From Candidatus Aenigmatarchaeota archaeon (GTDB lineage: Archaea; Aenigmatarchaeota; Aenigmatarchaeia; Aenigmatarchaeales; Aenigmatarchaeaceae): 48,528 nt of DNA. The DNA lies in the NCBI GenBank assembly GCA_011773475.1, contig WVXN01000001.1, positions 13,699-62,226 of the forward strand, read 5' to 3'. This document shows, piece by piece, positions 6,608 to 14,512 of this stretch. A program made the position numbers and the translations under genes. Under the pieces are notes generated by a model. That model worked only from the letters and a program-made list of their open reading frames with translations. It ran no database searches and was not told the DNA's origin. Positions within the stretch are counted from its first letter, which is position 1. The number at the start of each line of letters is the position of its first letter.

Positions 6608-8074
6608 CTATTCTATGTCTATTTGTGCTCTTTGTAGTTTCCCTGAATAGTCAACATAAACTGTTTTTACTTCAGAAAACTCCTCTATTCCTAGAATTCC
6701 GCCTTCTCTAGTATTTCCTGTGTGCTTAACTCCTCCAAATGGTAAATGAACCTCAGAACCGATTGTGCTTGCATTAACATAAGTTAGACCTGCTTCAAGT
6801 TTTTCAATGGCTTTGAAAGCATTTCTAACATTGTTTGTGTAAATGGAAGTACTAAGACCGTATTCAACCGAATTAGCAAGTTTAATAGCTTCATTCAGAT
6901 CTTTAGCAGATATAACAGCAACCACAGGTCCAAATATTTCTTCTTGTGCAATTCTCATATCCATGAAACAGTCTGTAAACAGAGTTGGTTCAAAGAAAAA
7001 TCCTTTCATTTCTGGGATATGACCACCTACTAAAAGCTTGCCACCTTCTTTTAATCCAATTTCAACATAATTTCTAGACTTTTCCTGAGCAGCTCTATTG
7101 ACTAAAGGTCCAATATCTGTTTTTTCATCCAAACCGTTTCCCAGTCTTAATTTTTTAATTCTCTCAACAATCATTTTTTCGAATTTTGCTTTTACATTTT
7201 CATGAATTATAACTCTTGAAGCAGCTGTGCATCTTTGTCCTGTTGTTCCAAAACCTCCCCATATTACACCATCCACTGCTAATTCCAAATCAGCATCATC
7301 CATTATTATTATTGGGTTCTTTCCACCAAGTTCTAGACTAACTTTTTTGATTCCTGCTTCTTTTAATATTGTAGCTCCTGTGTCTCTATGCCCTGTAAAA
7401 GATACGGATCTTATTTTCTCGTTTTTAACAATAGACATTCCAACAGAGCCTCCAGGCCCTGTTACTAGATTTACTACACCTTTTGGAATTCCTGCTTTTT
7501 CAAGAATTTCTACAAGTTTTATTGCACATAGAGGTGTGTCTGATGAGGGTTTGAAAACAACTGTATTTCCACAAATCAAAGCAGGCATTAGTTTCCATGC
7601 AGGAATTGCTATTGGGAAGTTCCAAGGAGTTATTAACCCACAAATACCTAAGGGTCGTCTAACTGTCATTGCGAATTTTTCTTTTAATTCAGAAGTAGTT
7701 GTGTGTCCGAATAATCTTCTCCCTTCTGCTGCCATGTAATATGTCATATCAATTGCTTCTTGGACATCTCCTCTTGCCTCCACTAAAACTTTTCCCATCT
7801 CCCATGTCATTAACTTTGCTAGATCTTCTTTTTGTTGTTTTAGCATCTCTCCTATTTTGAAAAGAATTTCTCCTCTTTTTGGTGGAGGTGTTTCAGACCA
7901 ATATTCAAAAGCATTTTCAGCTGCATCCACTGCCTTTTTCACATCGTTCTCATTTCCTTTTTGAAATTGTCCTATTATCTCATCGGAATTAGCTGGATTT
8001 ACTCTCTCGAATATTTCTCCAGATTCAGAATCAACCCATTCCCCATTAATATACATCTTATGTCTTTCAACCAT
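6608..8074 (-). CDS. NAD(P)-dependent aldehyde dehydrogenase
   Basis: A 488-residue protein, full length for the ALDH superfamily. It has the catalytic Cys282 in TTGQRC, general-base Glu248 in SLELGGK, Asn152 in TPWNF, cofactor-binding Lys175 in FKPSSDTP, and the motifs FTGHRDTG and EEIFGPVV. It oxidises an aldehyde to the acid with NAD(P)+ in the cytoplasm. The substrate is not fixed by these motifs; succinate-semialdehyde, glyceraldehyde-3-phosphate or amino-aldehyde types are possible. It is monocistronic, and a TATA-like stretch lies 40-50 bases upstream of its start on the minus strand. Confidence 0.92.
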   Translation of the reverse strand: MVERHKMYINGEWVDSESGEIFERVNPANSDEIIGQFQKGNENDVKKAVDAAENAFEYWSETPPPKRGEILFKIGEMLKQQKEDLAKLMTWEMGKVLVEARGDVQEAIDMTYYMAAEGRRLFGHTTTSELKEKFAMTVRRPLGICGLITPWNFPIAIPAWKLMPALICGNTVVFKPSSDTPLCAIKLVEILEKAGIPKGVVNLVTGPGGSVGMSIVKNEKIRSVSFTGHRDTGATILKEAGIKKVSLELGGKNPIIIMDDADLELAVDGVIWGGFGTTGQRCTAASRVIIHENVKAKFEKMIVERIKKLRLGNGLDEKTDIGPLVNRAAQEKSRNYVEIGLKEGGKLLVGGHIPEMKGFFFEPTLFTDCFMDMRIAQEEIFGPVVAVISAKDLNEAIKLANSVEYGLSTSIYTNNVRNAFKAIEKLEAGLTYVNASTIGSEVHLPFGGVKHTGNTREGGILGIEEFSEVKTVYVDYSGKLQRAQIDIE

Positions 8075-8242
8075 GTAAGAAATTTGTAATTACTTCTTTA
8101 TTAAGTTTCTTTTTTAAAGAATATAAAAATCCTTTTTTCTAAATCTCAACAATTTTATAAACATATATCATCCTACTTTCATAATCTCCATATTTTAACT
8201 AGAAAAAGAATCTTCAAATGTTTAATTTTTTTATATTGTCAT

Positions 8243-8746
8243 TTAAAGCTTCAAATCAATTTCTTCTTCAGTTAAAATCTCCATTTCGACCTCAGTTTCC
8301 AGTTCTAAATCTATTGTGTCCATTTCTAAAGTTTCTATACTATTCATAGCTTCGGCAAAAGGTTCGAGTTCTAAGGTTTCAGGAGTTTGAGAAATAGGTT
8401 GTTGAATAAAATAATAACTTGATATTAAAGCTAAACCAGCTATTAAAATTACACTAATACTAAGAAATATGACAACCCTATTGTATCCAGGATGTAGAAG
8501 TTTTTTTCCAGAGTTTGATATTTTATAATAGACCCATTTTCTACCAGGTCTTTCGACTCTCTCTATTAAATCTGATTTTTCCAAAATATTCAAATGCTCA
8601 GAAACAGTTGTGACATGTTTGTTCAAATGTCTAGACAATTCAGATGCTGTCATGGGTCTTTCTTCTAATGCTCTTAGGATATCTATCCTAGTGTCAGCTG
8701 TCACAACTTTTAACATCCGTCTTGAAATTTTGAATTCTTTTTCCAT
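8243..8746 (-). CDS. Membrane-tethered winged-helix regulator with acidic exported tail
   Basis: A 167-residue protein. Residues 8-80 form an ArsR-like winged helix: TADTRIDILRAL, then MTASELSRHLNKHVTTVSEHLN as helix-turn-helix, then a wing with WVYYKIS. A transmembrane helix follows at about 89-111. The remaining 55 residues are strongly acidic and probably exported, ending TEEEIDLKL. DNA binding inside and a tail outside suggest a one-component envelope sensor. The last 18 residues match the tail of the small membrane protein at 10251-10502 at 11 positions. The palindrome at 8789-8806, between this gene and the divergent secreted-protein gene, is a likely operator. The same layout recurs at 26854-27690. 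Confidence 0.75.
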   Translation of the reverse strand: MEKEFKISRRMLKVVTADTRIDILRALEERPMTASELSRHLNKHVTTVSEHLNILEKSDLIERVERPGRKWVYYKISNSGKKLLHPGYNRVVIFLSISVILIAGLALISSYYFIQQPISQTPETLELEPFAEAMNSIETLEMDTIDLELETEVEMEILTEEEIDLKL

Positions 8747-8788
8747 AATATTTTTATAGAATAAACATGTTTAAATGTTTTCAATTAT

Positions 8789-8806
8789 TTAGGGTCTTTA
8801 CCCTAA
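8789..8806. promoter_or_regulatory. Palindromic operator candidate between divergent genes
   Basis: TTAGGGT-CTTT-ACCCTAA is a perfect 7-bp inverted repeat with a 4-base spacer. It is 42 bases upstream of the winged-helix gene and 57 bases upstream of the divergent secreted-protein gene. The placement suggests the regulator binds here and controls both directions. No other copy was noticed in the window. Confidence 0.55.
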
Positions 8807-8863
8807 GAATTCTTATCTTTTTAAATCAATCTTATGTCTCCTTATAATTATGGGGTGAAAAAA

Positions 8864-9343
8864 ATGAAAAAAGAATTTGCATTAATAATACCGTTGATAT
8901 TAATGTCAGCATTCGCAGTACCAGCTTTAGCAGCGGAATCACCACAATATGGACCTAAAACTATAACTATTGTGGATTACATGGGAGTGGAAGATGTAAC
9001 AGAACATAAGTGGGACGTTATTTATAACTCAAATTATTATGCAACCAGAATATACAGTAAAGGTCAGAGACTATTAGGATGGGAAATAGAAAAAAATAAG
9101 CATAGTATTGTGTCAGAGAGAGATTTTGTTTCAGATACAGAAACAAACCCACCTTTATGTGGTTATAAAACAGTCACTTATTTCGATTATGAGGGATATG
9201 ATGTCAAAGAACATAATTGGAAATGTTTATATGACAATGATTTCTATGTAATAAAAATATACACTGAAAATGGAAATAACATGTTGTTAGGTTGGCAGAT
9301 ATTTAGAAACGGACAATTGGTATCAACAAGAGCTTTTATTTAA
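8864..9343 (+). CDS. Secreted protein made of two copies of a ~58-residue repeat
   Basis: A 159-residue protein from ATG 8864. I preferred this start over ATG 8834 because GGGGTGA stands five bases before it and a normal signal peptide (about residues 1-24, ending in Ala residues) begins there. The mature part is two homologous repeats. One runs from GPKTITIVDYMG to the RDFV region. The second runs from GYKTVTYFDYEG to the end. Both contain a tEHxW motif and LLGW near the end of the unit. No known domain is recognised. It is divergent from the tethered regulator and ends in a strong hairpin terminator. Confidence 0.75.
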   Translation: MKKEFALIIPLILMSAFAVPALAAESPQYGPKTITIVDYMGVEDVTEHKWDVIYNSNYYATRIYSKGQRLLGWEIEKNKHSIVSERDFVSDTETNPPLCGYKTVTYFDYEGYDVKEHNWKCLYDNDFYVIKIYTENGNNMLLGWQIFRNGQLVSTRAFI

Positions 9344-9369
9344 GATGAAGGATCAGCCTTCATCTTTTT
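9342..9369 (+). terminator. Hairpin plus T-run terminator
   Basis: AAGATGAAGG and CCTTCATCTT form a 10-bp stem with a 5-base loop (ATCAG), followed by a T-run to 9369. It overlaps the stop codon of the preceding gene. Stems of this strength are unusual in archaea, where T-runs alone often suffice. Confidence 0.75.
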
Positions 9370-9433
9370 GTTATTACCATAAAAAATCTCAAATTTTAAA
9401 TATTGGTAAAAAAAATTATTATGAGGTGAAAAA

Positions 9434-10249
9434 ATGAACAAAAATCGTATAATATTTGGTTTAACAACTTTACTTATAACAGCAATCATCGCATCTTCTA
9501 TAGCACTAGCATTTCGTATGGATATTGAAGGAACAGTGTCTAAAGAAATAGTAGAGCTTGGGGAAACTATTACTATAACAGTTCATGCATTTGATATCAC
9601 TGATAGGGATGATTGGACATGGCATGGAACAGTAGTAAGATATGGGGCAGACGGAAGCGAAACTGTTGTAGCAGAAGCTGATGGATCAGTCGGAACCTAT
9701 GATGCAGCAACACCTATATGGACTCATGATTTTACAGCACCCTCATCTTTTCCTGTTGACACATTCAAATGGCATGGAGAAGTGTCTTATGTGAAATATG
9801 TTGTAAGGGTTAGATTCAATAACCCAAAGAAGTTAACAGGAGCTGGACTAGCAAAGACATTTATTTTAGTTAATACAAGACAAGACATAATAAATTTTTT
9901 GAGCAATCCGATGCTTGTCAAAGTAAATAATTTAATAAATGCAGCTAACAGTGAATTGACAACGAAAATAGATGCTAGAATAGCTTCATGCACAGAAGGA
10001 GGCAACACAGACGAAGACGTAGCAACAAGGTGGGAAGCAATAAAACCAGGAATAAATGATATAAAAACAGATGCAGAAGCTATCAAAGATAAAATAACTA
10101 CTGCAATAGGCGACTTGAATATCAAGAATATCAAAGAAGCAGACGATCTGATTGTAGATTTCTGGAATGTACATGGGACAACTAGAAATGAATATTACGA
10201 CTTAATTGAAGATACTTTAGAAAAATGTGCAGAACCTGTAGGTGAATAA
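9434..10249 (+). CDS. Secreted protein, beta-sandwich then helical domain
   Basis: A 271-residue protein with a signal peptide (about residues 1-27). GAGGTGA five bases before the ATG fixes the start. Residues 30-145 look like a beta-sandwich with repeated Trp-His pairs (DDWTWHGT and FKWHGE). Residues 150-265 are predicted helical, with Cys205 and Cys265 possibly bridged. I do not recognise the family. Its stop is only one base before the ATG of the small acidic-tail membrane protein, so the two are probably co-transcribed and translationally coupled. Confidence 0.7.
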   Translation: MNKNRIIFGLTTLLITAIIASSIALAFRMDIEGTVSKEIVELGETITITVHAFDITDRDDWTWHGTVVRYGADGSETVVAEADGSVGTYDAATPIWTHDFTAPSSFPVDTFKWHGEVSYVKYVVRVRFNNPKKLTGAGLAKTFILVNTRQDIINFLSNPMLVKVNNLINAANSELTTKIDARIASCTEGGNTDEDVATRWEAIKPGINDIKTDAEAIKDKITTAIGDLNIKNIKEADDLIVDFWNVHGTTRNEYYDLIEDTLEKCAEPVGE

Positions 10250-10250
10250 G

Positions 10251-10502
10251 ATGAAAACAACATATATAGCAGTTATTGTGATAATAGTGATAATACTACT
10301 ACTTGCAGGTTTCCTCTCTTTAAGAGGCAGTGAAGTTTTTCCAACAACTACTACAACTCCACCAATTACAACAACAGAAACAGAATTGGGGAGCTCATTA
10401 AAAGATATGGAAGGTTTGACCGACGGGATATTGAAACTTCCAGCAGAAACAGAAATCGAGATCGAAGAATTTACTGAAGAAACATTTGAGTTGAAACTTT
10501 AG
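10251..10502 (+). CDS. Small membrane protein with acidic tail shared with the regulator
   Basis: An 83-residue protein. ATG 10251 is preferred to GTG 10242 because GGTGA stands just upstream. A transmembrane helix covers about residues 4-24. It is followed by a Thr/Pro-rich linker (residues 33-46, possibly glycosylated) and an acidic tail ending ETEIEIEEFTEETFELKL. That tail matches the end of the membrane-tethered regulator (8243-8746) at 11 of 18 positions, including the final LKL. Both tails should lie outside the cell. A T-rich run after the stop (10503-10517) probably ends the transcript. Function unknown. Confidence 0.7.
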   Translation: MKTTYIAVIVIIVIILLLAGFLSLRGSEVFPTTTTTPPITTTETELGSSLKDMEGLTDGILKLPAETEIEIEEFTEETFELKL

Positions 10503-10532
10503 TTTTTTTATTTTTTCTATTATTTTATTGCC

Positions 10533-10554
10533 GCTATAAAAACCTTTTTATAGC
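10533..10554. promoter_or_regulatory. Palindrome overlapping a TATA box
   Basis: GCTATAAAAA-CC-TTTTTATAGC is a perfect 10-bp inverted repeat with a 2-base spacer. Each arm reads as a TATA box. It lies 38 bases before the ATG of the broken winged-helix gene, so it could be an autoregulatory operator that blocks TBP. Confidence 0.5.
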
Positions 10555-10591
10555 TTCCTATTGTAATTATTATTTACTGAGGTGGGTTGGT

Positions 10592-10796
10592 ATGACCGGT
10601 GGACTAGTTTGCTCAAACAATAATTAGAAAAGCTCTTTCTACTCCTAAAACTAGACAAGAACTTCTTGAAATAACAAAATTACCTGAAAGAACTCTGAGG
10701 TATAATCTTTCTATCCTAAAGAAAAGAAAAATGATAATAGAATATAAAATTCTAAAAGACATGAGAAAAAAGGTGTATATATGGATTTCTTTTTAA
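10592..10796 (+). pseudogene. Winged-helix regulator broken by a frameshift
   Basis: A GAGGTGG site precedes ATG 10592, but that frame stops after 11 codons. Another frame, open from 10608 to TAA at 10794-10796, encodes a clear winged helix: TRQELLEITKLPERTLRYNL as helix-turn-helix, then a wing ending VYIWISF. That frame has no ATG, GTG or TTG before the domain, and a TAG closes it upstream (10605-10607). A one-base change between 10594 and 10614 would restore a protein of about 67 residues. It may be a recent pseudogene, a sequencing error or programmed frameshifting. This accounts for most of the 305-base gap between flanking genes. Confidence 0.55.
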
Positions 10797-10807
10797 TAGT
10801 GATTTAA

Positions 10808-11695
10808 ATGACTGCTAATAGTGTTCTTGATTTAATAGGAAACACACCGATAGTCAGAATAAACAAATTAGTAGAATCTGATGATGCGACTATAGTAGCA
10901 AAGGTAGAAAGAGTCAATATTGGAGGTTCTATTAAAGATAGGATAGCAAAATATATGATTGAAAAAGCTGAAGAAGAAGGAAAATTAACAAAAAACAAGA
11001 TAATCCTTGAAGCTACTTCAGGAAATACAGGCATTGGCTTAGCAATGGTTGCTGCTGTCAAAGGTTACAAAGCAGTTTTAATAATGCCAAATTCTGTTAG
11101 TGAAGAAAGAAGAGATGTAATAAAAGCATTAGGATCTGAAGTGATTATAACAAATAGCGAAGAGTGGGGTGCAATAGAAACTGCACATAAAATTATTAAA
11201 AAAAATCCAGAAAAATATTTTTACATAAACCAATTTAGCAACAAATACAATATTCTTGCTCATTATGAAACCACGGGTAAAGAAATTATAGAACAAACTA
11301 ATGGAAAAATAGATATGATAATTGCTGGTATAGGCACTGGTGGAACTATTATGGGTGTTGGGAAGAGATTAAAAGAATTCAACCCAAACGTAAAAATTGT
11401 TGCTGTTGAACCTTTTGCTGGAGAGGTAATTCAAGGATTAATAAATATGAATGAGTATAAACCATCTATATTCGATGAAACAAAAATTGATGAAAAAGTA
11501 AATGTTACTTTAAAGCAAGCAGAGAATATGGCAAGAAGATTGGCAAGGGAAGAAGGTCTTTTTGTTGGTATAAGTTCTGGAGCTTCCGTGCACGTAGCTT
11601 TAAAAAAAGCAAAAGAAATGGGAAGAGGAAAAACTATAGTTGTAATTTTACCTGATTTAGGAGAAAGATATCTGAGTAATAATGTTTTTAAGTAA
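10808..11695 (+). CDS. cysK: Cysteine synthase (O-acetylserine or O-phosphoserine sulfhydrylase)
   Basis: A 295-residue PLP enzyme of the fold type II CysK family. Lys43 in GGSIKDRIA binds PLP. TSGNTGIG binds the substrate carboxylate. GIGTGGT binds the PLP phosphate, and GISSGAS supplies the Ser near the PLP nitrogen. It joins sulfide to an activated serine to make cysteine in the cytoplasm; whether O-acetyl- or O-phosphoserine is used cannot be read from these motifs. It is followed after 20 bases by tRNA-Cys and then cysteinyl-tRNA synthetase, all on the same strand. Confidence 0.93.
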   Translation: MTANSVLDLIGNTPIVRINKLVESDDATIVAKVERVNIGGSIKDRIAKYMIEKAEEEGKLTKNKIILEATSGNTGIGLAMVAAVKGYKAVLIMPNSVSEERRDVIKALGSEVIITNSEEWGAIETAHKIIKKNPEKYFYINQFSNKYNILAHYETTGKEIIEQTNGKIDMIIAGIGTGGTIMGVGKRLKEFNPNVKIVAVEPFAGEVIQGLINMNEYKPSIFDETKIDEKVNVTLKQAENMARRLAREEGLFVGISSGASVHVALKKAKEMGRGKTIVVILPDLGERYLSNNVFK

Positions 11696-11715
11696 TTTAA
11701 CAAAAATATACTCAT

Positions 11716-11786
11716 GCTCGGGTGGCAGAACGGCCATGCGCCCGCCTGCAGAGCGGAGGAACCGAGTTCGACTCTCGGCCCGAGCT
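11716..11786 (+). tRNA. tRNA-Cys (anticodon GCA)
   Basis: The acceptor stem is GCTCGGG/CCCGAGC with T at the discriminator position, which is normal for tRNA-Cys. The anticodon loop CTGCAGA gives GCA. The T arm is CCGAG-TTCGACT-CTCGG. The anticodon stem CCCGC/GCGGA has one C-A mismatch at its base. CCA is not encoded. The gene lies between cysteine synthase and CysRS, 12 bases before the CysRS ATG. Confidence 0.93.
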
Positions 11787-11798
11787 TTTAGTGATAAA

Positions 11799-13202
11799 AT
11801 GTTAAAAGTTTATAATACTTTAACAAGAAAAAAAGAAGAATTTGTACCACGTGAAAAAGGAAATGTTTACATGTATGTATGTGGTCCAACAGTTTATGGA
11901 TTAATGCATATTGGTAATGCAAGGACTTTCATGACTTTTGATATTATTTATCGTTATTTGAAATGGAGAGGTTTTAAAGTAAATTATGTGCAGAATGTAA
12001 CAGATGTCGGTCATTTGACAGATATTGGTGAAGATAAAATAATTAAAGGTGCAAAAAAACTTGGAATGGAAGTTACGGATTTTGCTAATCTGATGATCAA
12101 AAATTATTTTGAAGATTTGAAATCTTTAGATATTTTAAAACCGGACTTAACTCCAAGAGCTTCTGAACATATTCAAGACATGATAGATGTTATTAAAAAA
12201 TTAATAAAAAATGGATATGCATATGAATCAGAAGGTTATGTCTATTTTGATATTTCTAAGTTCAAAAACTACGGTAAGATATCCAAACAAGATCCAGAAT
12301 ATTTGGAGAAACAGAGAAAAGAAACGCACGGACGTAAAAGGCATGAAGGCGATTTTGTACTATGGTTCCCGGCACCTGAAAATTATCCATTAAAATGGAA
12401 AAGTCCATGGAGTGTTGGGTTTCCGGGATGGCATATTGAATGTTCAACAATGTCTTCTAAATATTTAGGTCTGCCATTGGATATTCATGGTGGAGGAAAA
12501 GATCTAATATTTCCCCATCATGAAGATGAGGTTGCACAAGCTGAAGGAGCAACTGGAAAGAAATTCTGTAATTATTGGTTGCATGGAGAATTTATTTTAA
12601 TTAGAGGAGAGAAAATGGCAAAATCCTTAGGAAATGTTATTTCTGCTAGAGATGCAATTAAAAAATATGGTAGAAAAGCTGTGAGATACTTCTTAATATC
12701 TTCTCATTATAGAACAGAAATAAATTTGACTGATGAATCTATAAAATCTGCTCAAAATACAGTGAAAAAATTAATTGACTTTGTTGACAGAATTCAAGAA
12801 ATAAAACCAAAAGGAAAATATAATGAGAAACTTAAAAAGAAAATAACTGAAACAAAAGAAAAATTTGAAAAAAATATGGACGATGATTTTAATATGCCTC
12901 TCGCACTTGCAGCAATCTTTGATCTTGTTAATGAGACAAATAAAGCTATTAATGAGAAAAAAATCTCTAAAGAAAATCTTGTTGAAATTTATGAAACGGT
13001 GATGGACTTTGATAAGGTTCTTAGTATTTTGGAACACGAAAAAGGAAAACTAACTAAAGAAATGATGGATTTAATCATAAAAAGAGAAGGCTATAGAAAA
13101 AGAGGAGATTTCGAAACTGCAGACAAAATAAGAGAGGAATTAAGAAAAAGAGGGTACATAGTTGAAGACGGTCCTGAAGGTCCCAGATGGAGAAAAATTT
13201 AA
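11799..13202 (+). CDS. cysS: Cysteinyl-tRNA synthetase
   Basis: A 467-residue class Ia synthetase that charges tRNA-Cys. The HIGH motif is HIGN at residues 37-40. The KMSKS motif is KMAKS at 272-276. Zinc ligands include Cys28 (CGPTVY), the Cys of HIECSTMS, and the His/Glu of FPHHEDE. I start it at ATG 11799, with GTGAT eight bases upstream. The frame is open further upstream but would translate the whole tRNA-Cys gene. The C terminus ends GPRWRK, normal for the family. Because CysRS is present, the SepRS/SepCysS route is not needed for Cys-tRNA. Confidence 0.96.
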   Translation: MLKVYNTLTRKKEEFVPREKGNVYMYVCGPTVYGLMHIGNARTFMTFDIIYRYLKWRGFKVNYVQNVTDVGHLTDIGEDKIIKGAKKLGMEVTDFANLMIKNYFEDLKSLDILKPDLTPRASEHIQDMIDVIKKLIKNGYAYESEGYVYFDISKFKNYGKISKQDPEYLEKQRKETHGRKRHEGDFVLWFPAPENYPLKWKSPWSVGFPGWHIECSTMSSKYLGLPLDIHGGGKDLIFPHHEDEVAQAEGATGKKFCNYWLHGEFILIRGEKMAKSLGNVISARDAIKKYGRKAVRYFLISSHYRTEINLTDESIKSAQNTVKKLIDFVDRIQEIKPKGKYNEKLKKKITETKEKFEKNMDDDFNMPLALAAIFDLVNETNKAINEKKISKENLVEIYETVMDFDKVLSILEHEKGKLTKEMMDLIIKREGYRKRGDFETADKIREELRKRGYIVEDGPEGPRWRKI

Positions 13203-13312
13203 TGTTCTTCTATATATTTTTTTAATTTATTTGCTTCTTTTTGTTTGACTAAAAGTCTTTTAGCACTCTCCTAACTCTAGACATCATAAAAAATGATAAG
13301 AAAATGAGAAAT

Positions 13313-14512
13313 TTAAATGTTTATTTTTGCCATTTCAGGTTTTTTGACTTTGTTCCATATTTGTACTAATCTTTTTAGCTTTGAAGTTCTCTCTTTTCCA
13401 TGTATTCCACACTTTATTATAGGAGATTCTGTAGCAACAGCTAGATCAGCAATAAAAGTGTCAGTTGTGTCTCTAGACCTGTGGGAAACAATGGTTTTAT
13501 AATTTGCTTTTTTTGCAATTTCAATAGTATTTAGAGTTCTTGAAACAGATCCAACTTGGTCGGGTTTTATTATAATTCCATTTCCTGCTTTTTTCTTTAT
13601 TCCTCTTTTTAATCTTTTAGAATCTGTAGCAAAAATATCATCACCAACTATCAAACATCTAGCTTTCTTAGTTAATTCAGAAAAATGTTTAAAATCGTCC
13701 TCATGAAAAGGATCTTCAACATATAATAGTCTATAAGTTTTTATTAGATCTAAGATGAATTCTAATTGTTCTCCAGGAGAAAGTTTTTTCTTAGTATCTT
13801 TATAATAATACTTACCTTTTTTATAAATTTCATAAGCGGCAACATCTATCCCAACTCTTGCCCCATGATTTTCTGCTATATGACTGACAAGGTCTAAACT
13901 TTTAACATCATCTAATTTACAAGTCCATGCTCCCTCATAATTGTTTCCTAATGAAATTTCTCTTAATTTGATGAATTTCCCAACATCTTTCCATATAGAT
14001 TGATTTATTTTTATTGCTTCTTTTACGGTTTCAGCTCTAACTGGTAAAACTAAAAATTCTTGAATTGAGGTGTATCCTTTGTGAGCACCACCTCCTATAA
14101 CATTTCCTAGAGGATAAGGAAAAATATTAGATTTTTTATTTAGAAACTTGTAAATATTGTCTTTTGACAAGGCCTTTATTGCCGCAATAGATAAAACCAA
14201 AGATAGATTTGCGCCTATTTTTTCTATGCCAATTTTCTCTATTATTCTTTCTACATTTTTTTCTCTCTTTCCAATGAATTTCTTTTTTATTTCTGGAAAA
14301 TTCTTAATAATAATTTCATTATCCAATGTCTTTGCCTCATACTCTCCTTCAGAACTTCCAGAAGGCGCAGAAGCTGTAAAAATTCCTTTTTCAGTTTTCA
14401 TTGAAATTTTTATTGTCTTTTCTTTAACAGCATTATAAATTTCTGATATTTCTAAATCTTTTATCATATTATCAATTGAGAAGCTTTCAATTATTCTTGT
14501 TTTTCTTAACAT
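13313..14512 (-). CDS. eno: Divergent enolase
   Basis: A 399-residue protein, somewhat short for enolase (about 410-430). Recognisable motifs are APSGSSEGEYEA, VEDPFHEDDF with a metal-binding Glu-Asp, VGDDIFATD, IKPDQVGS with the catalytic Lys, and SHRSRDTTDTFIADLAV with the loop His. It would interconvert 2-phosphoglycerate and phosphoenolpyruvate. Several normally fixed positions differ: the N-terminal ILDSRGNPT motif is absent, DEGGFAP is replaced by YEGAW, and HRSGET reads HRSRDT. Activity is likely but not certain. Its start overlaps the end of rpoK by 26 bases, the last position of the ribosomal protein/translation operon. Confidence 0.85.
   Translation of the reverse strand: MLRKTRIIESFSIDNMIKDLEISEIYNAVKEKTIKISMKTEKGIFTASAPSGSSEGEYEAKTLDNEIIIKNFPEIKKKFIGKREKNVERIIEKIGIEKIGANLSLVLSIAAIKALSKDNIYKFLNKKSNIFPYPLGNVIGGGAHKGYTSIQEFLVLPVRAETVKEAIKINQSIWKDVGKFIKLREISLGNNYEGAWTCKLDDVKSLDLVSHIAENHGARVGIDVAAYEIYKKGKYYYKDTKKKLSPGEQLEFILDLIKTYRLLYVEDPFHEDDFKHFSELTKKARCLIVGDDIFATDSKRLKRGIKKKAGNGIIIKPDQVGSVSRTLNTIEIAKKANYKTIVSHRSRDTTDTFIADLAVATESPIIKCGIHGKERTSKLKRLVQIWNKVKKPEMAKINI

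Noticed and set aside
7227..7739. Long plus-strand frame opposite the aldehyde dehydrogenase
   Set aside because: The opposite strand has all catalytic ALDH motifs; this frame has no recognisable protein pattern.
9373..9415. TTACCA/TGGTAA inverted repeat around a TATA-like element
   Set aside because: Only six bases per arm with a wide spacer in AT-rich DNA; chance is likely.
11682..11798. Upstream extension of the CysRS reading frame
   Set aside because: It would translate all of tRNA-Cys. ATG 11799 has a ribosome site and gives a normal family N terminus.
13201..13275. Minus-strand basic frame after CysRS (KRLLVKQKEANKLKKYIEEH-like) next to an ATG-started fragment
   Set aside because: The frame is about 23 codons, lacks a start, and a TAG closes it upstream. 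It may be a decayed gene end but there is too little sequence to call.
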